Shown here in pieces: positions 1 to 6,312 of a stretch of 6,864 bases of DNA. The notes beneath the pieces were generated by a model. It was given only the letters and a program-made list of their open reading frames with translations, was not told where the DNA came from and made no database searches. The position numbers and the translations under genes were made by a program. Origin of the DNA: Claveliimonas stercoravium (lineage in GTDB: Bacteria > Bacillota > Clostridia > Lachnospirales > Lachnospiraceae); assembly GCA_019117345.1 (NCBI GenBank), contig DWZW01000145.1, forward strand, positions 1 to 6,864, in the 5' to 3' direction. The first letter of the stretch is position 1, and each line of letters opens with the position of its first letter.

Positions 1-285
1 GAACACATCTCTCTGGAGGATATCTCCGGCTGCGTCAACATGTGCAAGAGCGAGTGCTGCCGCCTGTTCAAGCGGAACATGAACCAGCCTCTCTTTGACT
101 ACCTCCTCCACTACCGCATCCGGCAGAGCATCCCCCTTCTCGTCCAGGGGAAGGACAGCATCACGGACATTTCCCTGCAGTGCGGGTTCTCCAGCCCCTC
201 CTACTACACAAAGCTGTTCCGCAAGTTTATGGGCTGCACCCCCAGGGAGTACACGAAATCGGTCCATGCAAAGAAACAAAGCTGA
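1..285 (+). CDS. AraC-family transcriptional regulator, C-terminal DNA-binding domain (5' partial)
   Basis: The reading frame is open from the first base and ends at TGA 283-285, giving 94 residues with the N-terminus outside the window. It covers nearly the whole double helix-turn-helix domain of AraC/XylS regulators. The first HTH is around residues 4-35 (LEDISGCVNMCKSECCRLFK), followed by the linking helix with HYRIRQSIPLL. The second HTH carries the family signature: ITDISLQCGF, then SYYTKLFRKFMGCTPREY. The effector-binding or sensor domain is not visible, so the signal cannot be named. The first HTH is rich in cysteine (four within about ten residues); I would not assign a metal site from that. 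The gene converges on the sugar operon and ends 94 nt from it. The AraC-type MsmR regulates the streptococcal msm locus, so control of this operon is plausible, but that is inference from position only. The family call is firm. Confidence 0.93.
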   Translation, partial: EHISLEDISGCVNMCKSECCRLFKRNMNQPLFDYLLHYRIRQSIPLLVQGKDSITDISLQCGFSSPSYYTKLFRKFMGCTPREYTKSVHAKKQS

Positions 286-323
286 CCATGGATTTCTGGG
301 GGCAGAGCACCCTCTTATACTGC

Positions 324-370
324 AAAAACAGCGCCTCGCAGGAAATATAATTCCCGCGGGCGCTGTTTTT
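324..370. terminator. Bidirectional intrinsic terminator between convergent genes
   Basis: AAAAACAGCGCC at 324-335 is a perfect inverted match to GGCGCTGTTTTT at 359-370. The stem continues inward with CGC 337-339 against GCG 356-358 and GGAA 341-344 against TTCC 351-354, leaving a short A/T loop, with small mismatches at 336 and at 340/355. Read on either strand, the GC-rich stem is followed by five T residues. It starts 38 nt after the AraC stop and lies 9 nt past the amylosucrase stop, so it can end both transcripts. The rest of the 286-379 gap shows nothing else that I can support. Confidence 0.85.
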
Positions 371-379
371 CACTGTTTT

Positions 380-2251
380 CTATCTCTTCATCCACACAAA
401 ATCCCACCCGGACAGCTCCACTGTCTCCGTTTCCTTGGTGACGCCTGTCACAAGGTTGGTGTACTGTGCTTTTTCCGGCATCCAGATGGTGCGTCCCTCA
501 TCGCTGAAATTAAACACAGCGTGAAGTTCCTCATCTCCAGCCCTGCGCACGATCCAGAGGATGGAGTTGTCGTTGTAATCCTTTGTGTACACCTCTGCAT
601 CCGCGCCAAACACGGCTTCTGTCCTTCGGATCTTCTCCAGCTCTTCCAGTCCTGCGAAAATCCGGCCCTGTACGCTGGACCCGTCTTTGATGCGCTCTGT
701 CAGATCCCAGCAGAATTTTCCCCTGTGGATATATCTGGAGTCGGGCGCTTTGTCCGGATCCTCCTTGTAGGTGTAGTCGTTCACCTGGCCGATCTCGTCC
801 CCGCTGTAGAGCATGGGGATGCCGGACTGGGTAAACATATAGGCGTGGAGCATGAGATCCTTGCGGATGGCGCAGGCCATTTTCTCCTGGTCCTGTTCAA
901 ATCCCGCGCTCTCCACACCGCACATGGAAGCCGTGGTGGCGCAGAATCTGGCGTCCCCGGTAACCGGGTCCTCGTTGTACAGCTCGCCCCGGCTCACGCT
1001 TCCCTCTGTCTTTCCCTGGAAATAGTCATTCAGGTATTTCTTGTGGGACACTTCCTCCATGCCCCACTCACGCAGGGAGGCATAGTCCAGCCCCCAGCCG
1101 ATGTCGTCGTGACACCGCAGGTAGTTGAGGAATGTGTACTCTCTCGGGAGAGAGCAGACCACGTCCATCTGTCTGCGAAGCAGGCGGATATCCCTTGTAG
1201 CCACCGTGTGCCAGGTAGTGGCCATGGTGGTCACATTGTAGAGCATGTGGCACTCCGGCTTCTCCACTGTGCCGAAATAGGGAGCCACCTCTTTTGGCTC
1301 CATGACCACTTCTCCCAGGAGCACGATCCCCGGACACACGATCTCGCCGATCATGCGCATCATGCGGACAATGGTGTGGACCTGGGGCAGGTTCCGGCAA
1401 TTGGTCCCCAGCTGCTTCCAGATATAGGGCACTGCATCGATGCGGATGATGTCCATGCCCTGGTTGGCCAGATAGAGGAAATTGTACATCATCTCGTTGA
1501 ATACCCTGGGGTTGCTGTAGTTCAGATCCCACTGGTAGGGGTAAAACGTCGTCATCACATAGTGTCCCATCTCCGGCAGATAGGTAAAATTACCCGGCGC
1601 TGTGGTGGGAAACACCTGGGGCACCGTCTTCTCATACTCCCGCGGGATGGCCGGGTCGGCGTAGAAGAAATACCGGCTCATGTACTCCCCGTCTCCCTGG
1701 CGGGCTTTCCTGGCCCACTCGTGATCCTCGGAGGTGTGGTTCATGACAAAATCCATGCACAGGCTGATCCCTTTTTCATGGCATTTTTCCGCCAGGCGGG
1801 CCAGATCTTCCATGGTCCCAAGCTCCGGCTTCACTTTCCGGAAGTCCGCCACGGCGTAGCCTCCGTCTGATCTCCCTTTCGGGGAGTCCAGGAAGGGCAT
1901 CAGATGCACGTAATTCACATGGCACTTCTCCAGGTAGGAGAGTTTCTCCTCCACCCCTCTTATATTTCCGGCAAAGTTGTCAATGTACATCATCATGCCC
2001 AGCATGTCTCTCTTCCGGTACCATGCGCCTTCCGCCTCCCGGCGGGCGTCCAGCTTCTTCAGTTTGCCGTTTCTCTGGTCATAGTACCATTTCATCTGGT
2101 CGCAGAGCTCGGCAAACATGTCGTCGTTGCCGTACAGCTCCATGTACAGCCACCGCAGCTCATCGTGATGCCGGCCAAGCCTCTCCGCAAAAATCCGGTC
2201 GGTGGCCGCCTTTCCTGCGGGCTTTCTTTTCTTCGCTGTTTTTCCTGCCAT
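380..2251 (-). CDS. Amylosucrase-family glucosyltransferase (GH13, subfamily 4-like)
   Basis: This 623-residue protein has no signal peptide and is probably cytoplasmic. Amylosucrase (EC 2.4.1.4) splits sucrose, adds glucose to an alpha-1,4-glucan and releases fructose. An N-terminal helical region (about 20-85, with LYGN and YDQRNGKLKKLD) matches the domain special to amylosucrases. The GH13 barrel follows from about 86, with a C-terminal beta domain after about 555. Visible motifs are SDGGYAVADFR (128-138), DFVMNH (167-172), QWDLNYSNP (240-248), GMDIIRIDA with nucleophile D272, LLGEV with acid/base E314, and CHDDIGW with D382. D91 in YIDNFAG and R506 in DSRYIHR match the Asp-Arg pair that closes the sucrose pocket in Neisseria amylosucrase. 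The length is close to that enzyme (about 630). The ATG lies 27 nt after the alpha-galactosidase stop, behind a weak GGGGG at 2265-2261. The first 16 residues are unusually lysine-rich. A sucrose hydrolase or isomerase activity within the same fold is the main alternative. Confidence 0.9.
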   Translation of the reverse strand: MAGKTAKKRKPAGKAATDRIFAERLGRHHDELRWLYMELYGNDDMFAELCDQMKWYYDQRNGKLKKLDARREAEGAWYRKRDMLGMMMYIDNFAGNIRGVEEKLSYLEKCHVNYVHLMPFLDSPKGRSDGGYAVADFRKVKPELGTMEDLARLAEKCHEKGISLCMDFVMNHTSEDHEWARKARQGDGEYMSRYFFYADPAIPREYEKTVPQVFPTTAPGNFTYLPEMGHYVMTTFYPYQWDLNYSNPRVFNEMMYNFLYLANQGMDIIRIDAVPYIWKQLGTNCRNLPQVHTIVRMMRMIGEIVCPGIVLLGEVVMEPKEVAPYFGTVEKPECHMLYNVTTMATTWHTVATRDIRLLRRQMDVVCSLPREYTFLNYLRCHDDIGWGLDYASLREWGMEEVSHKKYLNDYFQGKTEGSVSRGELYNEDPVTGDARFCATTASMCGVESAGFEQDQEKMACAIRKDLMLHAYMFTQSGIPMLYSGDEIGQVNDYTYKEDPDKAPDSRYIHRGKFCWDLTERIKDGSSVQGRIFAGLEELEKIRRTEAVFGADAEVYTKDYNDNSILWIVRRAGDEELHAVFNFSDEGRTIWMPEKAQYTNLVTGVTKETETVELSGWDFVWMKR

Positions 2252-2278
2252 CTGTCTTATCCCCCGATTGTAATTTAT

Positions 2279-4462
2279 TTAGTCTTCACATACAAAATGC
2301 CACTGGTACGCCTGGTACTCTCCTTCCAGCACCGGCTTTGGCACACCCACTTCCCGAAGGGCCGTGCTGTTGTACAGCATGCCTGTCTCCGTATCACGGT
2401 ACATGGTGTTCTCTTTCAGCCCTCTGACTTTGATGTAGTCCACAGTCATGTTGGCATGTTTCCGGATGCCCACTACCTGCACGAGAGCTTCCTTCCGGTC
2501 TTCTGACACAAACTCCCAGGCCCCCTGGTTGTCAGTCTGGGGATTGGTGAGTCGGTAGTAGTCTCCTCTCTGCACAAGAGCCGCATACTTTTTATACTCC
2601 GCGATCTGGCGGCGGATCTCCTCTTTGTCCTCCGCACTCAGTTCATTTAGGTTCAGCTCGTAGCCGAAGGTGCCGGCCATGGCCACCATGCCCCTGGTCT
2701 TCATGGATGTGAGACGCCCTGTCTGGTGGTTGGGCGAGGCGGACACATGGGCTCCCACAGAGGAAGCCGGGTAAATGAAGGAGGTGCCGTACTGGATCTC
2801 CAGGCGGTCAATGGGATCTGTATTGTCGCTGCACCAGATCTGAGGCGTATAGTACAGCATGCCCGCGTCAAAGCGTCCCCCGCCGCCGCTGCATCCCTCG
2901 ATGAGAATATCCGGATACCGGTCCACCAGCCTCTCCAGGAAATCATAGAGTCCCAGCACATAGTCGTGGAGCACCCGCCCCTGGCTGTCCGCCGTGGCGG
3001 AATAGATGTCCGCAAGGCTCCGGTTCATATCCCATTTCACATATTCCACATTGCCCTGGTCCAGGACAGCGCAGATCTTCTCGTAGATGTAATCCACCAC
3101 TTCTTTTCTGGAGAAATCCAGGACAAGCTGGTATCTGGAGCGGTTGGGGCGGCGTCCCGGTATGACAAAAGCCCAGTCCGGGTGCTCCCGGTAGAGGTCG
3201 CTGTCCTCGTTGACCATCTCCGGCTCGATCCAGATACCGAATTTCAGTCCCATGCCGTTGATCTTTTCGATGAGTTCCCCAAGCGTGCAGCCCAGCTTTT
3301 CCTCGTTGACAACCCAGTCTCCCAGGCCCCGCATGTCGGTGTCTCTCTTTCCAAACCAGCCGTCGTCCAGGACGAACATCTCGATCCCTAAGTCCGCCGC
3401 CTGCTGCGCCAGCGCAAAAAGGCTGTCCCCTGTAAAGTCAAAGTAGGAGGCCTCCCAGCTGTTGAGAAGAATAGGACGCACAGTCTCTTTATATTTTCCT
3501 CTGCACAGATGGGAACGGATACAGCGGTGCATATTCTGGGACAGCTTTGAAAGCCCTTCGGAGGAGTAGCTTAAGATCACCTCCGGAGACTGGAACTGCT
3601 CTCCCGGGTTCAGCGGGTAGGCAAACTGCTCCTCGCTCATTCCCATGAGCAGACGGGTCTGGTAATACTGGTCCTGTCCTGCCTCACTCTGAAATCCCCC
3701 GCTGTAGACGAACGTCATAGCGTAGCAGCTTCCCGCGTCTTCCGTGGCGTCATGCTCCGCCAGGATCACCGCCGGGTTGTACTGGTGGCTGGAAGTTCCC
3801 CGAAGGCTTCCGATCTTTGCCACGCCGTGTCCCACAGGCATCCGCTGGCAGTTTCTCTCCATGGCATGGCGGCCGTAAAATGTAATAAAATCATACGCTC
3901 CGCCCACAAGGTCCAGGCAGGCCGGCGCCAGCTTCTTGACAGAAATATGCCCTTTGCTGGCATTGACAATCTTCACACTTCTTGTGATCACATCATACTG
4001 GGGCAGCACGCCGTAGAGAAGCACCGCCTGCACCCCTGTCACCGGATCTGCCAGCACCACCTCCAGGGTCTGGGCCTCGTCCGTGTCCGCGTACACAGCC
4101 GGAAGGCCGGGAAGGGAGTACTTTCCTTCTTTGATGGTATGGCTCACATACCGGAAATCACTGGCATAAGTACGGTCCGTGTTTTTGATGATGCAGGCCG
4201 GCGTGCGGTAGTCCCCGGTTCCCAGGGACGGGAACTCCTGGGGCAGCGCGTCCATAGAGTAGGTCCTGTCCGTTTCCGCCTCATAGGGGTTTCCTGAAAA
4301 TCCCCGGTCATAATAGGTCAGCAGATAATCCATGCACCCTTCCGCTGTCTTTCCGTAGTACAGGTGCAGAAGGAAGCCGTACCGGTCTATCTGCATCTGA
4401 TACGTGGTATTTCTTGTGTGTAATGTGATGGTCTTATACTTTTCATCATAAATAATGCTCAT
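2279..4462 (-). CDS. aga: Alpha-galactosidase, GH36
   Basis: The enzyme hydrolyses terminal alpha-1,6-galactose from melibiose, raffinose and related oligosaccharides; with raffinose the products are galactose and sucrose. From the ATG at 4462 it has 727 residues, close to the roughly 730 of bacterial GH36 tetrameric enzymes such as the Geobacillus Aga proteins. An N-terminal beta domain spans about 1-310, the catalytic barrel about 325-640, and a C-terminal beta domain the rest. Visible motifs are NSWEASYFDF (334-343), VLDDGWFGKRD (364-374), the nucleophile motif YVKWDMNRS with D478, CSGGGGRFD (524-532), and the acid/base motif WCSDNTDP with D546. No signal peptide is present, so it acts inside the cell on imported sugar. 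The frame stays open 30 codons further upstream to 4552, but the start at 4462 is preferred: AGGAG at 4474-4470 sits 7 nt before it, and the upstream stretch is stem-loop RNA. It is followed after 27 nt by the amylosucrase-like gene. Confidence 0.96.
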   Translation of the reverse strand: MSIIYDEKYKTITLHTRNTTYQMQIDRYGFLLHLYYGKTAEGCMDYLLTYYDRGFSGNPYEAETDRTYSMDALPQEFPSLGTGDYRTPACIIKNTDRTYASDFRYVSHTIKEGKYSLPGLPAVYADTDEAQTLEVVLADPVTGVQAVLLYGVLPQYDVITRSVKIVNASKGHISVKKLAPACLDLVGGAYDFITFYGRHAMERNCQRMPVGHGVAKIGSLRGTSSHQYNPAVILAEHDATEDAGSCYAMTFVYSGGFQSEAGQDQYYQTRLLMGMSEEQFAYPLNPGEQFQSPEVILSYSSEGLSKLSQNMHRCIRSHLCRGKYKETVRPILLNSWEASYFDFTGDSLFALAQQAADLGIEMFVLDDGWFGKRDTDMRGLGDWVVNEEKLGCTLGELIEKINGMGLKFGIWIEPEMVNEDSDLYREHPDWAFVIPGRRPNRSRYQLVLDFSRKEVVDYIYEKICAVLDQGNVEYVKWDMNRSLADIYSATADSQGRVLHDYVLGLYDFLERLVDRYPDILIEGCSGGGGRFDAGMLYYTPQIWCSDNTDPIDRLEIQYGTSFIYPASSVGAHVSASPNHQTGRLTSMKTRGMVAMAGTFGYELNLNELSAEDKEEIRRQIAEYKKYAALVQRGDYYRLTNPQTDNQGAWEFVSEDRKEALVQVVGIRKHANMTVDYIKVRGLKENTMYRDTETGMLYNSTALREVGVPKPVLEGEYQAYQWHFVCED

Positions 4463-4469
4463 TTTGTCT

Positions 4470-4474
4470 CTCCT
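4470..4474 (-). promoter_or_regulatory. Ribosome binding site deciding the alpha-galactosidase start
   Basis: On the minus strand AGGAG lies 7 nt before the ATG at 4462-4460, in the context CAGGAGAGACAAAATG. No comparable site precedes the in-frame ATG at 4552, which lies within the first intergenic stem-loop. This supports 727 rather than 757 residues. Confidence 0.85.
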
Positions 4475-4492
4475 GCTCTGTAAGTTATCAAG

Positions 4493-4545
4493 TGCCGCAA
4501 GAGCGGGTACATATACCTTCCGGTACACAGACCCGCTCTGCGGCA
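4493..4545 (-). other. Strong intercistronic stem-loop II (mRNA structure, no U-tract)
   Basis: TGCCGCAAGAGCGGGT at 4493-4508 is complementary to ACCCGCTCTGCGGCA at 4531-4545 apart from one bulged A, giving a 15-bp GC-rich stem. Between the arms, TACC 4514-4517 and GGTA 4522-4525 pair further; on the minus-strand RNA they close a GGAA (GNRA-type) tetraloop, and several G-U pairs can bridge the two stems. No T-run follows on either strand, so it is not a standard intrinsic terminator. It ends about 18 nt before the alpha-galactosidase ribosome binding site and leaves that site free. The likely role is transcript stabilisation or processing between transporter and enzyme cistrons; that role is inferred. 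Confidence 0.8.
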
Positions 4546-4572
4546 GATACATCCATCTGTATGGTGTATCTG
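4544..4572 (-). other. Intercistronic stem-loop I just after the second permease
   Basis: CAGATACA at 4544-4551 and TGTATCTG at 4565-4572 are perfect inverted repeats. CCAT 4553-4556 and ATGG 4561-4564 extend the stem to 12 bp with one bulged base (4552) and a four-base loop. It begins 7 nt after the permease stop codon and abuts stem-loop II, sharing two bases with it. No U-tract follows. Together the two structures fill about 80 of the 117 intergenic nucleotides. The rest of the gap holds the alpha-galactosidase ribosome binding site, and I see no convincing promoter there. Confidence 0.75.
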
Positions 4573-4579
4573 AATGTAT

Positions 4580-5425
4580 TTATTTTACAGCACCATTTAC
4601 AACACCGTTGATGATCTGTTTCTGGCAGATCACGTAGAAGATAAGGATCGGGATCAGCGCCAGCAGATAAGATGCAAATGCCAGGTTGTAGTTTGTACCA
4701 AACTGCGTCTGGAAATTCAGCTGTGCCAGAGGCAGTGTGTTCTGCCCTGTACCGGACATGATGACAAGTGGTGTCATCACATCGTTCCATACAGCCAGTG
4801 CTGTGATGATGGCCACTGTAGCGTGCATAGGCTTCATGATGGGGAAGATGACTTTCCAGTAGGTGCGCCATGTGCTGGCACCGTCCACCCTGGCCGCCTC
4901 CTCCAGGGCAATGGGAATGTTCACCAGGTACCCTGAGTACAGGAGCACGTTCATAGGCATATAGAATACCACATACAGGATGATAACACCAGCCCAGTTT
5001 GCAAGTCCCAGCTCCGCTGTCTGCTTTGCCAGAGGCATCATCAGGATAGCGAAAGGTACGAACATACCGCTCACAACAAAGAGGTACACGAACTTATAGA
5101 ATTTACTGTGGGCGCGGTTCCGTCCGATGGCGTATCCCATCATGGAGTGGAGCACGATGGAGAGCACCACGGTCACAACTGTGATGAGGACACTGTTTCC
5201 AAGGGATCTCCAGAAGTCTGTCACCTCCATGGCCTGGGCAAAGTTGGAAAGACTCCAGCTCTCCGGGAGGGAGAGGATGCCGGAGATGCTGTTGGTCATC
5301 TCAGAGGGCTGCTTAAATGCGATCACGACAGCCATGTACAGCGGGAACACGATGGTGCTCAGTCCCAGGATGAGAAGGACCACGACCGGCCAGTTTGTCT
5401 TGACTTTATCTACTTTTTTATTCAT
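4580..5425 (-). CDS. Sugar ABC transporter permease, MsmG/MalG-type (CUT1)
   Basis: This 281-residue inner-membrane protein forms half of the translocation channel of a binding-protein-dependent sugar importer. About six membrane segments can be seen, near residues 12-34, 76-98, 111-131, 145-165, 200-222 and 249-268. The cytoplasmic EAA loop that docks with the ATPase is clear at about 170-199: EEAARVDGAS, then WKVIFPIMKP. The C-terminal QKQIINGVVNGAVK is typical of the MalG-like partner. The ATG overlaps the stop of the upstream permease by one base (TAATG), and AAGGAGGAG at 5442-5434 inside that gene provides the ribosome binding site, so translational coupling is likely. The substrate is inferred from the GH36 and amylosucrase-like neighbours: raffinose-family or other alpha-galactosides. 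Family membership is firm; the substrate is not proven. Confidence 0.95.
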   Translation of the reverse strand: MNKKVDKVKTNWPVVVLLILGLSTIVFPLYMAVVIAFKQPSEMTNSISGILSLPESWSLSNFAQAMEVTDFWRSLGNSVLITVVTVVLSIVLHSMMGYAIGRNRAHSKFYKFVYLFVVSGMFVPFAILMMPLAKQTAELGLANWAGVIILYVVFYMPMNVLLYSGYLVNIPIALEEAARVDGASTWRTYWKVIFPIMKPMHATVAIITALAVWNDVMTPLVIMSGTGQNTLPLAQLNFQTQFGTNYNLAFASYLLALIPILIFYVICQKQIINGVVNGAVK

Positions 5426-5442
5426 TATAACTGCTCCTCCTT
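5425..5442 (-). promoter_or_regulatory. TAATG stop-start overlap with embedded ribosome binding site
   Basis: The TAA of the MsmF-type gene (5427-5425) and the ATG of the MsmG-type gene (5425-5423) share one base. The strong site AAGGAGGAG (5442-5434) also encodes the Arg-Lys-Glu-Glu end of the upstream protein. This arrangement suits reinitiation and equal production of two permeases that form a heterodimer. Confidence 0.85.
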
Positions 5443-6291
5443 CCTGCTGGAGATGCTCATCTGTGCCGCGGAGATAGCCACGATCACGATGAAGAAGATG
5501 ACGGCGTTAGCGCTCTGGTAACCGAAGCTTCCGCCCTTCATACCATTGTTGTAGATCAAGAATGAAATGGACTCTGTGCTCTGTGCAGGTCCTCCCTGTG
5601 TCATGGCCATGATCTGGTCAAATACCATGAGGAAGTTCTTCACGCACAGCACCATGTTGATGGTGAAGAAGGGGATGATCAGCGGGAAGGTCAGATGTCT
5701 GAACTGCTTCCATCCCGTAGCTCCGTCCAGGGAGCCTGCCTCGTACACATCCTCCGGCACGGTCTGCAGACCGGAGATGTAGATGATGGTGTTCATGGCT
5801 ATATTCTGCCAGCAGCACACGATGACAATGGCAAACCAGGCCGTGCTCTCGTTGGAGAGAAGGCTGGAGCTCAAGGTCTCGCTTCCGATCATCTCGCCGA
5901 GAGCCGGAAGGATGTAGGTGAACAGATACTGGAACACATAACCTACTACCAGGGCGCCAAGCACGTTGGGCAGGAAGTAGGCTGCCCGGAAAAATCCTTT
6001 TGCCCGGATCTTGCTGTTCAGCCCCAGGGCCAGGATCAGACTGATCACATTGGTGATGATGGTGGCACAGATGGCCAGCTTAAATGTAAACAGGTAGGAG
6101 CCGCCCACACGTGAGTCCGTGAACAGGTCCATGTAATTCCGAAGGCCTACCCAGTCGTAGGTCCCAAAGCCTTTAAAGTTCGTAAAGCTGTAGATAACGC
6201 CCCGGATCAGAGGGATGGTGTTAAAGCACACAAATAATGCCAGGATCGGTATCGTTATCAACAGGAAGGTGCGTTTTCTCTCATTTTTCAT
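5425..6291 (-). CDS. Sugar ABC transporter permease, MsmF/MalF-type (CUT1)
   Basis: This 288-residue membrane protein is the partner of the downstream permease. About six hydrophobic segments are visible, near 9-29, 66-91, 103-123, 150-170, 201-221 and 262-280. The N-terminus is short and basic (MKNERKR), which fits a cytoplasmic start. The EAA loop lies at about 176-205: VYEAGSLDGAT, then FRHLTFPLIIP, with Gly in place of the second Ala of the EAA triplet. The TQGGPAQSTE segment (231-240) is characteristic of MalF-like permeases of CUT1 importers. Its ATG lies 21 nt after the binding-protein stop, behind AAGGAG at 6307-6302 with 10-nt spacing. The order binding protein, MsmF-type, MsmG-type, alpha-galactosidase resembles part of the streptococcal msm operon, where aga instead precedes the transporter genes. 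No ATP-binding subunit is seen next to it. Confidence 0.95.
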   Translation of the reverse strand: MKNERKRTFLLITIPILALFVCFNTIPLIRGVIYSFTNFKGFGTYDWVGLRNYMDLFTDSRVGGSYLFTFKLAICATIITNVISLILALGLNSKIRAKGFFRAAYFLPNVLGALVVGYVFQYLFTYILPALGEMIGSETLSSSLLSNESTAWFAIVIVCCWQNIAMNTIIYISGLQTVPEDVYEAGSLDGATGWKQFRHLTFPLIIPFFTINMVLCVKNFLMVFDQIMAMTQGGPAQSTESISFLIYNNGMKGGSFGYQSANAVIFFIVIVAISAAQMSISSRKEEQL

Positions 6292-6301
6292 TGTATCCCC
6301 A

Positions 6302-6307
6302 CTCCTT
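6302..6307 (-). promoter_or_regulatory. Ribosome binding site of the MsmF-type permease
   Basis: On the minus strand AAGGAG lies 10 nt before the ATG at 6291-6289, inside the 21-nt gap after the binding-protein stop. It fixes the permease start and leaves no room for a separate promoter or terminator, so these genes are co-transcribed. Confidence 0.75.
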
Positions 6308-6312
6308 TCCTA

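Noticed and set aside
95..1870. Open frame of 591 codons on the plus strand.
   Set aside because: It runs through the AraC frame and then antisense to the amylosucrase-like gene. Its translation shows no recognisable domain and is rich in His/Val/Pro as expected from complementing GC-biased codons, whereas the minus strand encodes a complete GH13 enzyme.
2726..3391. Plus-strand open frame of 221 codons.
   Set aside because: It is antisense to the catalytic barrel of the alpha-galactosidase, including its active-site motifs, and shows no domain of its own.
4493..4545. Intrinsic terminator ending the transporter transcript.
   Set aside because: The stem is strong but no T-run follows on either strand, so it was recorded as an mRNA structure rather than a terminator.
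4463..4552. Extension of the alpha-galactosidase by 30 residues to an upstream ATG at 4552.
   Set aside because: The extension lies within the stem-loop region, has no ribosome binding site, and is not typical of GH36. The start at 4462 has AGGAG at 7-nt spacing.
4488..4871. Minus-strand open frame of 127 codons overlapping the second permease and the gap.
   Set aside because: It is out of frame with the permease, which has clear membrane segments and an EAA loop. The alternative product is His/Cys-rich without recognisable features.
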